Positions 42,102 to 50,725 of a DNA stretch of 64,000 nucleotides are shown here, in pieces; position 1 is the first letter of the stretch, and each line of letters begins with the position of its first letter. The notes under the pieces are model-generated. The model was not told the DNA's origin. It was given only the letters and a program-made list of their open reading frames with translations, and did no database searches. Position numbers and translations under genes: made by a program. Origin of the DNA: RYN-230 sp963851025 (GTDB lineage: Bacteria > Actinomycetota > Actinomycetes > Streptosporangiales > Streptosporangiaceae); NCBI GenBank assembly GCA_963851025.1, contig CAWKOA010000019.1, positions 122,775 to 186,774 on the forward strand, given 5' to 3'.

Positions 42102-43082
42102 ATGATGGCACGGGGACCGGCCCGCGACGGCGGGCCAGGTGATCCCCGGGCTGTGCGGATGAATTACGACCCGCAAACGGCACCGCTGCCTTATGGCACC
42201 ACGTCGGGGGACCCGTACCGCAACTACCCGGACGACGCCCCGTACCCGGACGACGATCCGTACCCGGATGACCAGGATGATTACTCCGGATACCGGGACT
42301 ATCCGGACGAGGGCGGGTACCGGCCCGGCGGCCCGGTGTACCGCCGCCGCCGCTGGCGGGTGCTGCGCTGGCTGCTCGGCCTGGCGCTGGCCGTGGTCAT
42401 GCTGGCCGTGATCGCGTTCGGTGTGCTGTTCGCGCTCACCCCGTCGGTCAGCAACGCCCCGGCGCTGGCCCGGGCCATCGACCAGGCGCACCACGTGGCC
42501 TACCCGGGACCGCCGGTGGGCCCGCTGTTCGCCGAGTCCCTGGTCGCGACCGAGGACCACCGGTACTACTCCGAGCCCGGGGTGGACATCTACGCGATCG
42601 CCCGGGTGCTGGCCTCGCAGGTCACCGGCCACGGTGACCAGGGCGGCGCGACCCTTTACCAGCAGCTGGCCAAGATGCTGTACACGCCGGGCCAGAGCGG
42701 GTTCACTGTCGAGGTCAAGCAGGTCATGCTGGGCATCAAGCTCGATCTGGCCTACAGCAAGGCCAAAGTGCTCCGGATGTACGCCGACGTCGCCTACTTC
42801 GGCCACGGCTACTACGGCCTGGCCCAGGCCAGCTGCGGGTACTTCGGCACCACCCCGGCGGGCCTGACCCTGCCGGAGGCGGCCACGCTGGCCGGGCTGG
42901 TCCAGGGGCCCTCGGCGGACGACCCGATCGCGCACTACGCCCGCGGCCGGGCCCGCGAGGCCCACGTGCTGGGGCGGCTGGTCGCCACCGGCAAGATCAC
43001 CCAGGCGCAGTCCACGGCCGCCTACGCGCAGCGCCTCCGGCTGGTCGGCGGGAGCGGTACCGGCTGCACCGGCCCGCGCTAA
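42102..43082 (+). CDS. GT51 peptidoglycan glycosyltransferase (monofunctional, PBP1-like N-domain)
   Basis: 326 aa from ATG 42102 (CGGAG upstream). Acidic, repeat-like cytoplasmic head (PYPDDDPYPDDQDD), one transmembrane helix (WLLGLALAVVMLAVIAFGVL), then a GT51 domain: motif 1 EDHRYYSEPGVD, motif 2 GGATLYQQLAKMLY, motif 3 YSKAKVLRMYADVAYFGHG. There is no transpeptidase domain. The second conserved Glu of the family (KxxE before the helix leading to YSK) reads Gln (VKQ), and the usual YLN is YAD, so activity may be reduced or altered. Confidence 0.85.
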   Translation: MMARGPARDGGPGDPRAVRMNYDPQTAPLPYGTTSGDPYRNYPDDAPYPDDDPYPDDQDDYSGYRDYPDEGGYRPGGPVYRRRRWRVLRWLLGLALAVVMLAVIAFGVLFALTPSVSNAPALARAIDQAHHVAYPGPPVGPLFAESLVATEDHRYYSEPGVDIYAIARVLASQVTGHGDQGGATLYQQLAKMLYTPGQSGFTVEVKQVMLGIKLDLAYSKAKVLRMYADVAYFGHGYYGLAQASCGYFGTTPAGLTLPEAATLAGLVQGPSADDPIAHYARGRAREAHVLGRLVATGKITQAQSTAAYAQRLRLVGGSGTGCTGPR

Positions 43083-43271
43083 CCCCTGAAATTCAAATTC
43101 TCCGCAACGAACCCCGCGAGCGTCGCGGTCCCGGGGCCCCAGGCCGGCGGCTCGCGGGGCGGGCGGGGAAGACCCCTGGCGCCGTCCCTGGCGCCGCACT
43201 GGGGAAGAAGTCAGCGGGCAGGCCCTAGTGGAGCGGGTGAGTGCCGCACGCCTGGCCGGCGGAAAGCCTGG
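43083..43271. other. Short intergenic region between convergent GT51 and GtrA genes
   Basis: About 190 nt, repeated GGCGCC-type short words, no clear terminator or gene. Confidence 0.4.
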
Positions 43272-44039
43272 TCAGCGCTTCGCAGCGTGCCGGCCGCCGG
43301 AGCGGCCGCCGGAGCGGTTGCCGTTCCCGTTGCGGCCGTAGTCGCCGCCCTCCCGGCCGTAGTCCGTGGTCCCGCGGTCGTAGTGGCCGGCCCCGCGGTC
43401 GTCGTTCCTGCCGTAGCCCGCCGGGCTGCCGAAGTCCTGCGCCCCGCCGTAGTTCCCGGCCCCCTGGCCGTACTCCTCGGCCCCGCGCCCGTACAGCGTG
43501 GCCTCCTCGTCCAGGCCGGCCGCGACCGCCTCGGCCACCGCGCCCTCGGGGTATCCCGGGGCCGGCGCCACCGGGCGGTGGCCGCTGGCCGGCACCCCGG
43601 CCGCAGGCTCCTGCGTCCGCCACACCCACTTGCGGTAGGACCAGAATCGGAACAGCGTGCCCAGCCCGATGCCGCACAGGTTGGCCAGGTTGTACCAGAG
43701 CTTGCCCTGCAGGCCGATCCCGTCCGCGACGATCGCGACGCAGGCCAGCTGGATCAGCAGCCCGATCCCGTTGAACACGAAGAACAGGACCGTTTCCCGG
43801 CCCATCCCGGTCCGCTCACGGTGCCGGAACGCCCAGTAACGGTTGCCGAGAAAGGTCACCACGGTGGCCGCGATCGTCGAGACCACCACGGCCTTGTACT
43901 TGCCCATGCCCACGTCGAAGTGCAGGACATCGGCGCCGCCGAGACTCACGATGAACCCGGCCAGGCCCACCACGCCGAACTTGGCCGCCTCATGGATCAG
44001 CACACGGAACCGCTCGTACATCCGCAGAGCGAAACTCAC
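43272..44039 (-). CDS. GtrA-family membrane protein with Gly/Tyr-rich tail
   Basis: 255 aa. Four transmembrane helices in ~20-135 with the GtrA pattern KFGVVGLAGFIVSLGG, NRYWAFRHRERTG and LCGIGLGTLFRFWSYRKWVW. GtrA proteins are thought to flip polyprenyl-linked sugars for cell-envelope glycosylation. The last ~115 residues are a charged Gly/Tyr/Arg-rich tail (YGRGAEEYGQGAGNYGG) made of short degenerate repeats, longer than the usual GtrA protein. Alone, convergent with the GT51 gene. Confidence 0.88.
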   Translation of the reverse strand: MSFALRMYERFRVLIHEAAKFGVVGLAGFIVSLGGADVLHFDVGMGKYKAVVVSTIAATVVTFLGNRYWAFRHRERTGMGRETVLFFVFNGIGLLIQLACVAIVADGIGLQGKLWYNLANLCGIGLGTLFRFWSYRKWVWRTQEPAAGVPASGHRPVAPAPGYPEGAVAEAVAAGLDEEATLYGRGAEEYGQGAGNYGGAQDFGSPAGYGRNDDRGAGHYDRGTTDYGREGGDYGRNGNGNRSGGRSGGRHAAKR

Positions 44040-44218
44040 CTGGCCGTCTTCCTCTCACCAGTGCTGCGGGGGGCGGGTGCTGTGGGGCTCAAGAAGTGCT
44101 GCTTGTGACAGTACCGGCCCGGTCACGGCGACGTGGCCACAGGGCCGTGATTGCGTGGTCAAGAAGCGGGAAATTAACCCGCTCGGAATTATTTCCCCTT
44201 CCCGGTAGTCTCGCATGA

Positions 44219-45154
44219 GTGCCTGTGACCACCGCTCTCATCCGTGCTCGCGGCCTCACGAAGCGGTTCGGGAGTTTCACGGCGGTGGACGGGGTCGACT
44301 TCGAGCTGCGCCGTGGCGAGGCGTTCGGCTTCCTCGGCCCCAACGGCGCGGGCAAGTCCTCCACGATGCGCATGATCGGCTGTGTCTCGCCGCCCACCGC
44401 GGGGGAGCTGACGATCTTCGGCCTGGACCCGGTGGCCGACGGCCCGGCCATCCGGGCCCGGCTCGGCGTGGTGCCGCAGGAGGACTCGCTGGACGTGGAG
44501 CTCACGGTCCGGGAGAACCTCCTGGTGTACGGCCGCTACTTCGGGCTGCCGCGGCCGGTCATCCGGGAGCGCAGCGACCGGCTGCTGGAGTTCGTCCAGC
44601 TCGCCGACCGCCAGGACGACCGGGTGGAGCCGCTGTCCGGCGGGCTGAAGCGGCGGCTGACCATCGCCCGCTCGCTGATCAACGAGCCGGAGATCCTGCT
44701 CCTGGACGAGCCGACCACCGGCCTCGACCCGCAGGCCCGCCACGTGGTCTGGGACCGGCTGTTCCGGCTCAAGCAGCAGGGCGTGACGCTGGTGCTGACC
44801 ACGCACTACATGGACGAGGCCGAGCAACTGTGCGACCGGCTCGTGGTCATGGACGCCGGCCGGATCGCCGCCGAGGGGTCCCCCCGGGAGCTGATCGACC
44901 GCTACTCCACCCCGGAGGTCCTCGAGCTCCGGTTCGACCCGGCCGTCCACGAGAACGCCGCGGAGAAACTCGCCGCGGTCCCGGCCCAGCGCCGTGAGGT
45001 GCTGGCCGACCGGGTGCTGCTCTACGTCCCGGACGGTGACGCCGCGCTGGTCGCGGTGCGGGGACTCGGCCTGGACCCGCTGACCTCGCTGGTCCGGCGC
45101 AGCACGCTGGAAGACGTGTTCCTGCGGCTCACCGGCCGCCGGCTGGAGGACTGA
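44219..45154 (+). CDS. ABC-2 exporter ATPase (DrrA/NodI-like)
   Basis: 311 aa from GTG 44219 (GTG 44225 also possible). Walker A GPNGAGKSS, Q-loop VVPQEDSLD, signature LSGGLKRRLTIARSL, Walker B LLLDEPTTGLDP, H-loop TTHYMDE. The signature Q is replaced by L-K as in NodI/DrrA-like proteins, which export lipid-like molecules or drugs. Stop and next start overlap as TGATG, and two permease genes follow, so this is a complete heteromeric exporter. Confidence 0.93.
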   Translation: MPVTTALIRARGLTKRFGSFTAVDGVDFELRRGEAFGFLGPNGAGKSSTMRMIGCVSPPTAGELTIFGLDPVADGPAIRARLGVVPQEDSLDVELTVRENLLVYGRYFGLPRPVIRERSDRLLEFVQLADRQDDRVEPLSGGLKRRLTIARSLINEPEILLLDEPTTGLDPQARHVVWDRLFRLKQQGVTLVLTTHYMDEAEQLCDRLVVMDAGRIAAEGSPRELIDRYSTPEVLELRFDPAVHENAAEKLAAVPAQRREVLADRVLLYVPDGDAALVAVRGLGLDPLTSLVRRSTLEDVFLRLTGRRLED

Positions 45155-46005
45155 TGACGGCCCAGACGGCGCCGGGCGGCCCGGCCCCCGCGCCCACCGC
45201 CGGGCCTGCGGCCCACCCCGGCTCGCCGCCCGCCTGGAACTTCGCGGTGCGGCAGCTGCGCTTCTGGCTGACCGACTACCGCCGGACCTGGCGCGGCTCC
45301 ATCATCTCCACGGTGCTGAATCCGCTGCTGTACCTGGGCGCCATGGGCCTGGGCCTGGGCACGCTGGTGGACAAGCACGGCACGGCCTCCCTGGGCCACA
45401 TCAGCTACCTGGTCTTCCTCGCGCCCGGGCTGCTGGCCGCGAGCGCCATGGGCACCGGGGTGGGGGAGTCCACCTACCCGGTCTTCGGCTCGGTCAAGTG
45501 GAACAAGACCTACCAGGCCGCGGTGTCCTCCCCGCTGCGCCCGGCCGACCTGTTCCGCGGGCATCTGCTGTTCGTCGGGCTGAAGCTGACCATGGCCTCG
45601 GCGGTGTTCCTGGCCGTGGCCGCCGCGTTCGGGGCGATCATCTCGCCGATGGCCGCCCTGGCCCTGCCGGTGGCCGTGCTCACCGGCCTGGCCTTCACAT
45701 CGCCGATCGAGGCGTGGACCGTGACCCGGACCAAGGACACCTCGCTGGCCGTGGTGTACCGCTTCGGGATGATCCCGCTGTTCCTGTTCTCCGGCGTATT
45801 TTTCCCGGTCACCCAGCTGCCCGCCTGGATCAGGCCGATCGCCTACCTCACCCCGCTGTGGCACGGCGTGGCGCTGTGCCGGGACCTCTGCCTGGGCATC
45901 GCCACCGTGCCCTCGGCGCTCCTGCACGTCGGCTACCTGCTGGCCGTGCTGGGCGCCGGGATCATCGCCGGGAACCGGAGCTACACCAGGCGGCTGTATG
46001 TCTAG
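45154..46005 (+). CDS. ABC-2 type permease, first subunit
   Basis: 283 aa. Ala/Pro-rich cytoplasmic head, then six hydrophobic helices; features of the DrrB/NodJ type include VLNPLLYLGAMGLGLG, the cytosolic loop WNKTYQAAVSSPLRPADLF and FFPVTQLPAWIRPIAYLTPL. Start overlaps the ATPase stop by one base (TGATG). Acts with the ATPase and the second permease in the plasma membrane. Confidence 0.9.
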   Translation: MTAQTAPGGPAPAPTAGPAAHPGSPPAWNFAVRQLRFWLTDYRRTWRGSIISTVLNPLLYLGAMGLGLGTLVDKHGTASLGHISYLVFLAPGLLAASAMGTGVGESTYPVFGSVKWNKTYQAAVSSPLRPADLFRGHLLFVGLKLTMASAVFLAVAAAFGAIISPMAALALPVAVLTGLAFTSPIEAWTVTRTKDTSLAVVYRFGMIPLFLFSGVFFPVTQLPAWIRPIAYLTPLWHGVALCRDLCLGIATVPSALLHVGYLLAVLGAGIIAGNRSYTRRLYV

Positions 46006-46031
46006 GCCGCCTGCTACCGGGCGGCGGCGCG

Positions 46032-46823
46032 ATGTCTAGCGCCGGCGGGCTGGCGCTGCGGGTGCTGCCGGGCCGCGGGCCGCTGCGCCGGGTGCTGGGC
46101 TCGGTCGGCGGCCGGAGCAGCCTGTTCCTGGTCGAGCGGCACGCGCTGGTGTACCGGCACACCTGGCTGGTGTTCGTGTCCGGGGTGGTCGAGCCGCTGT
46201 TCTACCTGCTGTCCATCGGGGTCGGCCTGGGCCACCTGGTCGGCCCGGTGTACGTCGGTCCCGGCGGGGCGCCGGTCAGCTACGCGGCCTTCGTGGCGCC
46301 CGCCCTGCTGGCCAGCGCGTCGATGAACGGCGCCCTGTTCGACTCCACCTTCAACGTGTTCTTCCGGCTCAAGTACGAGAAGCTCTACGACGCCGCGCTG
46401 GCCACCCCGATGCGGGCCGGTGACGTGGCCCTGGGCGAGATCTCCTGGGCGCTGCTGCGCGGGGCCCTGTACGCGGTGGCCTTCATGGCCGTGATGGCGG
46501 CCATGGGCCTGGTCTACTCGTGGTGGGCGCTGGCCGCGCTGCCCGCCGCCGTGCTCACCGGGTTCGCCTTCGCCGCGGCCGGGATGGCCTGCACCACGTA
46601 CATGCGGTCCTGGCAGGATTTCGAGTTCGTCACCCTGGCCACCTTGCCGATGTTCCTGTTCTCGACCACGTTCTACCCGCTCACCGTGTATCCCGGGCCG
46701 CTCCAGCTCGTGGTGCGGTGCACGCCGCTGTACCAGAGCGTGGCCATGCTGCGTGACCTGACCCTGGGCCGGATCAAGCCCTCCTCCTCGTGCACGCCGC
46801 CTACCTGGCCATCATGGGCCTGA
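46032..46823 (+). CDS. ABC-2 type permease, second subunit, C-terminus frameshifted
   Basis: 263 aa as read; starts 26 nt after the first permease. Same fold: FVSGVVEPLFYLLSIGVGLG, LKYEKLYDAALATPMRAGDV, FSTTFYPLTVYPGPLQLVVR. After LTLGRIKPS the frame changes to SSCTPPTWPSWA and stops. One base further the + strand continues LLVHAAYLAIMGLIGLLVAG to a TAG at 46871-46873, the normal last helix. A lost C in CCCTCCTCCTCG would explain it. Confidence 0.85.
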   Translation: MSSAGGLALRVLPGRGPLRRVLGSVGGRSSLFLVERHALVYRHTWLVFVSGVVEPLFYLLSIGVGLGHLVGPVYVGPGGAPVSYAAFVAPALLASASMNGALFDSTFNVFFRLKYEKLYDAALATPMRAGDVALGEISWALLRGALYAVAFMAVMAAMGLVYSWWALAALPAAVLTGFAFAAAGMACTTYMRSWQDFEFVTLATLPMFLFSTTFYPLTVYPGPLQLVVRCTPLYQSVAMLRDLTLGRIKPSSSCTPPTWPSWA

Positions 46824-46977
46824 TCGGCCTGCTCGTGGCGGGCCGCCGGATCGGGAAGCTGCTGCTGCGCTAGCCGGAAGCCGGGCTGAAGCTTTCAGCC
46901 GGCCCGGGCCGGGCACGTTACGCTGGGCAGAGGCCGCGGGGAGGCCCAGTGACGGACACACCTCGACCTAGGACGGC

Positions 46978-48582
46978 ATGATCACGACCGGCGGCAACCC
47001 TCCGGATCCCGCGCCCCGGGCCGGGCCGGCGCAGGTACGGGTGGCCGTGGCGGACGGTGAGGCGCCGGCGTCCGCGCCGTCCCGCCGGGCCGACCGGGTG
47101 CCGTGGCTGATCGCGCTGGCCGTGTTCGCGGCCTACGTCACGATCTCGCTGTCCCGCTATCTCCGGCTCGCGCCGGGCTCCTGGGACCTGGGCATCTTCA
47201 CCGAGTACGTGCGGCAGCTGGCGCACCTGCACGCCCCGGTGGTCAACATCCGGGGGGCCGGCTTCAACCTGCTCGGCGACCACTTCCAGCCGATCGTGGG
47301 CCTGATCGCCCCGCTCTTCCTGCTCTTCCCCAGCGCCGCCACCCTGCTGGTGGTCCAGGCCCTGCTGACCGCGGTCTCGGTCGTGCCGGTCAGCCGGGCG
47401 GCCGCGGCCCGGCTCGGCACCGGGGCCGGGCGGATGATCGGCGCCGCGTACGGCCTGTCCTGGGGCCTGCAGCAGATGATCGACTTCGACTTCCACGAGA
47501 TCGCGTTCGCGGTACCGCTGCTGGCCTGCTCCCTGTCCGCGCTGCTGCGGGGCAAGGTCCGGGCCGCGGCCCTGTGGGCGCTGCCGCTGGTGTTCGTGAA
47601 GGAGGACCAGGGCTTCACGGTCGCGGCCCTCGGCGTCCTCATCGTCGCGGCGAGCCTCTCCCGGACGGCGGAGAGCGGCCAGGTCCGGGCCGCCCTTCGC
47701 CCGGCTGGCCCGCGCTCGGCTGGTCTTCGCTGGGGTGCGCTGCTGGCCGTCTGGGGCCTCGCCTGGTCCTTCCTGGCCATCGCGGTGATCATCCCGCACT
47801 TCAACACGCTGCATCAGTACCCGTACTGGGCCGACGGCGGCGTGCTGAACCCGGGCGGCGTGCATCCCTCGGCGCCCTCGGTGCTCGCCCAGCTCGGCCA
47901 CTCCTACGTCCCGAAGCTGCGCACCACGCTGCTCATCCTGCTGCCGGTGGCCTTCCTCGCGCTGGGCTCCCCGCTGGCGCTGGTGGCGGTGCCGGGCCTG
48001 GCGCTGCGGTTCGTGTCCACGAACAGCGCCTACTGGGGCGACGGATACCACTACAACGCCACCGTGATGCCGATCGTCTTCATCGCCGCGATCGACACGC
48101 TGGCCCGGATTCGCGCACACCGGGCCCGGCCGGCCGCTGAGGCCTCCGACCAGCCGGGGTGGCCGTCCTGGCGGGATCCGGCCATCACCCGGGCCGTCCC
48201 GGCGCTCATGCTGGCCATCGCGGCCGTGACCGCCTGGCCGTTCCCGCTCAGCGACCTGTGGCACGCGCAGACCTACCAGATCAGCCCGCACGTCCAGGGG
48301 GAGGACGCCGCCCTGGCCCGGGTGCCCGGCGGCACCACCGTGGAGGCCACGCTCAGCCTGCTGGCCCCGCTGGCCGCCCGGGATGACACCTACTGGATCG
48401 GCAACGCCGGCAACCCGGCGCCCCGCTACATCGTGTTCGACGAACTGGACAGCGGCTGGAGTCCGCCGCCGGCCAATCCGCTCACGTTCGTCGAGCAGCG
48501 CCATCCCGGCGCCCGCTACCGGCAGATCTACCTCAATAACTTCGTCTACGTGTTCCAGCGGGTGGGCGGTCCGGGCGGCTGA
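46978..48582 (+). CDS. DUF2079 polytopic membrane protein
   Basis: 534 aa. About ten transmembrane helices in the first ~400 residues; DUF2079 signatures SWDLGIFTEYVRQLAHLHAP, GDHFQPIVGLIAPLFLL, FDFHEIAFAVPLLACSL and FVKEDQGFTVAALG, then an exported C-terminal domain of ~150 residues (NLWHAQ-like region, VDEL-type end NFVYVFQRVGG). The layout is that of GT-C-like membrane glycosyltransferases, with an Asp-rich loop (WDLG); activity unproven. Stands alone between the exporter and the acyl-CoA operon. Confidence 0.88.
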   Translation: MITTGGNPPDPAPRAGPAQVRVAVADGEAPASAPSRRADRVPWLIALAVFAAYVTISLSRYLRLAPGSWDLGIFTEYVRQLAHLHAPVVNIRGAGFNLLGDHFQPIVGLIAPLFLLFPSAATLLVVQALLTAVSVVPVSRAAAARLGTGAGRMIGAAYGLSWGLQQMIDFDFHEIAFAVPLLACSLSALLRGKVRAAALWALPLVFVKEDQGFTVAALGVLIVAASLSRTAESGQVRAALRPAGPRSAGLRWGALLAVWGLAWSFLAIAVIIPHFNTLHQYPYWADGGVLNPGGVHPSAPSVLAQLGHSYVPKLRTTLLILLPVAFLALGSPLALVAVPGLALRFVSTNSAYWGDGYHYNATVMPIVFIAAIDTLARIRAHRARPAAEASDQPGWPSWRDPAITRAVPALMLAIAAVTAWPFPLSDLWHAQTYQISPHVQGEDAALARVPGGTTVEATLSLLAPLAARDDTYWIGNAGNPAPRYIVFDELDSGWSPPPANPLTFVEQRHPGARYRQIYLNNFVYVFQRVGGPGG

Positions 48583-48614
48583 GCGCGGTAGGGACCAACG
48601 GCCGATAGGCGGCG

Positions 48615-48626
48615 TACTCGCGAGTA
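48615..48626. promoter_or_regulatory. Perfect 12-bp palindrome before the acyl-CoA dehydrogenase operon
   Basis: TACTCG-CGAGTA, 34 nt upstream of the first operon start. Resembles TetR-family operators of fatty-acid genes in size and symmetry. No regulator gene is adjacent. Confidence 0.55.
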
Positions 48627-48660
48627 GGTAGAGTCTTGACCGGACCCGTCGGGAGGCTCA

Positions 48661-49902
48661 ATGGAGTTCAGCTACGACGTCCGCACGGAGGAGTTCCGGA
48701 AGCGCCTCCTCGCGTTCATGGACGAATGCGTCTATCCGGCGGAGCCGGTATTCGCCGCGCAGGTGCAGGAAAACACGCAGGCCGGGCGCTCCTGGGAGCG
48801 TCCCGCGGTGATCGGGGACCTGAAGGCGGAGGCACGCGGGCGCGGCCTGTGGAACCTCTTCCTGGCCCACCACCCCGAAGGCGCGGGGCTCACCAACCTC
48901 CAGTACGCGCCGCTGGCGGAGATCACCGGGCGCAGCCCGGCGCTGGCCCCCGAGGCGCTCAACTGCGCCGCCCCGGACACCGGGAACATGGAGGTCCTGG
49001 CCGAATTCGGCTCTCCTGAGCAGCAGGAACGCTGGCTCCGGCCGCTGCTGGACGGGACGATCAGGTCCGCCTTCTGCATGACCGAGCCGGACGTCGCGTC
49101 TTCCGATGCGACGAACATCACAACCCGGATCGACCGCGACGGCGGCGAGTATGTCCTCAGCGGCAAGAAGTGGTGGTCGTCCGGCGCGATGAACCCGGGC
49201 TGCGACATCTTCATCGTGATGGGCCGGACCGCCTGGGAAGGGGACCGGCACCGTCAGCAGTCGATGATCCTGGTGCCCAGGGACACCGCCGGGGTCACAG
49301 TGCAGCGCGGGATCAGCCTGTTCGGCTACATGGACGGGCCGCACGGCGGCCACGCCGAGGTCGTCTTCGACGGCGCCCGGGTGCCCGCGGCCAACCTGAT
49401 CGCCGGCGAGGGTGACGGCTTCACGATCGCCCAGGCCCGGCTGGGGCCGGGCCGGATCCACCACTGCATGCGGCTGATCGGCTCGGCCGAGCGGGCCCTG
49501 GAACTTCTCTGCCGCCGGGTCACCAGCCGGGTCGCGTTCGGCCAGCCCCTGGCCGACCAGGGGGTGATCCAGGAGTGGATCGCCGAGGCCCGGGTGCGGA
49601 TCGAGCAGGCCCGGCTGCTGGTGCTGAAGACCGCCTGGCTGATGGACACGGTGGGCAACAAGGGTGCGCACACCGAGATCCAGGCCATCAAGATCATCAC
49701 TCCGGCCATGGCCGAGTGGGTGATCGACAAGGCGATCACGGCGCACGGCGCGGCCGGGGTCAGCCAGGACTTCCCGCTCGCGTACCTGTGGGCGAACGCG
49801 CGGACCCTCCGGTTCGCGGACGGGCCCGACGAGGTGCACAAGCGCTCGCTGGCCCGCCGGGAACTGCGCCCGTACCGGGTCGCCCGCGAGGCCGCCGGCT
49901 GA
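48661..49902 (+). CDS. Acyl-CoA dehydrogenase (ACAD10/11-like)
   Basis: 413 aa, ATG 48661 behind GGGAGG. FAD and acyl-CoA motifs: FCMTEPDVASSDATNI, GKKWWSSGAMNPGCDIFI, HHCMRLIGSAERALELLCRR and the C-terminal AHGAAGVSQDFPLAYLWANA with ADGPDEVHKRSLARREL. Start MEFSYDVRTEEFRKRLLAFM and the KxxRS end place it with ACAD10/11-like enzymes acting on branched or hydroxylated acyl-CoAs. First gene of a six-gene same-strand unit extending to 54.8 kb. FAD-dependent alpha,beta-dehydrogenation in the cytoplasm. Confidence 0.93.
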   Translation: MEFSYDVRTEEFRKRLLAFMDECVYPAEPVFAAQVQENTQAGRSWERPAVIGDLKAEARGRGLWNLFLAHHPEGAGLTNLQYAPLAEITGRSPALAPEALNCAAPDTGNMEVLAEFGSPEQQERWLRPLLDGTIRSAFCMTEPDVASSDATNITTRIDRDGGEYVLSGKKWWSSGAMNPGCDIFIVMGRTAWEGDRHRQQSMILVPRDTAGVTVQRGISLFGYMDGPHGGHAEVVFDGARVPAANLIAGEGDGFTIAQARLGPGRIHHCMRLIGSAERALELLCRRVTSRVAFGQPLADQGVIQEWIAEARVRIEQARLLVLKTAWLMDTVGNKGAHTEIQAIKIITPAMAEWVIDKAITAHGAAGVSQDFPLAYLWANARTLRFADGPDEVHKRSLARRELRPYRVAREAAG

Positions 49903-49962
49903 GCCGCCCAGCGATCGCAGCCCGCCCGCATGACTGACCAGCACACAAGGGAGTGAACTGAG

Positions 49963-50725
49963 ATGCCAGCAGATCAGGAACGGATAGCCATCGTCACCGG
50001 TGCCGCGCGGGGCATTGGCGCAGCTGCCGCCCGCCGGCTCGCCGCGGACGGGATGGCGGTCGCCGTGGTTGACCTGGACGCGGATGCCTGCAAGGACACC
50101 GTGGAGGCAATCGCATCGTCGGGTGGCCGGGCCATCGCGGTCGGCGCGGACGTAAGCCAGTCCGATCAGGTGGCGGCCGCGGTCGGCACCGTCGCCGCCG
50201 AACTCGGGCCGCCCTCGGTACTGGTGAACAACGCCGGGATCCTCCGGGACAACCTGCTGTTCAAGATGTCCGAGGAAGACTGGGACATGGTCATGGGCGT
50301 GCATCTGCGCGGCTCATTCCTGATGAGCAAGGCCGCCCAGAAGCACATGGTCGACCAGCACTACGGCCGGATCATCAACCTGTCGTCGAGTTCCGCCCTG
50401 GGCAACCGTGGCCAGGCCAACTACTCGGCGGCCAAGGCCGGCCTGCAGGGCTTCACCAAGACGCTGGCCATCGAGCTCGGCCCGTTCGGGATCACCGCGA
50501 ACGCGGTCGCGCCCGGGTTCATCGTCACCGACATGACCGCGTCGACCGCGGCCCGGGTGAAGCATGGGCTTCGAGGACTTCCAGGCCGCCGCGGCGGGGC
50601 AGATCCCGGTCCGCCGGGTCGGCCAGGTGGACGACGTCGCGCACACCATCTCCTTCCTGGCCAGCGAGGGCGCCGGGTTCGTATCCGGCCAGGTGATCTA
50701 CGTGGCGGGCGGGCCGCTGTGCTGA
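49963..50725 (+). CDS. SDR-family 3-oxoacyl-ACP reductase-like dehydrogenase, frameshifted
   Basis: About 254 aa after correcting one shift; ATG 49963 has AAGGGAG upstream. NAD(P) motif TGAARGIGAAAARRL, NNAG, and the catalytic Ser-Tyr-Lys: SSSALGNRGQANYSAAKAG. The frame breaks near 50555 (GTGAAGCATGGGC); one base on, translation resumes with MGFEDFQAAAAGQIPVRRVG and SGQVIYVAGGP to TGA 50723. Uncorrected, it runs straight into the next gene and mimics an SDR-dehydrogenase fusion. Likely a hydroxyacyl-CoA dehydrogenase of this operon. Confidence 0.88.
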
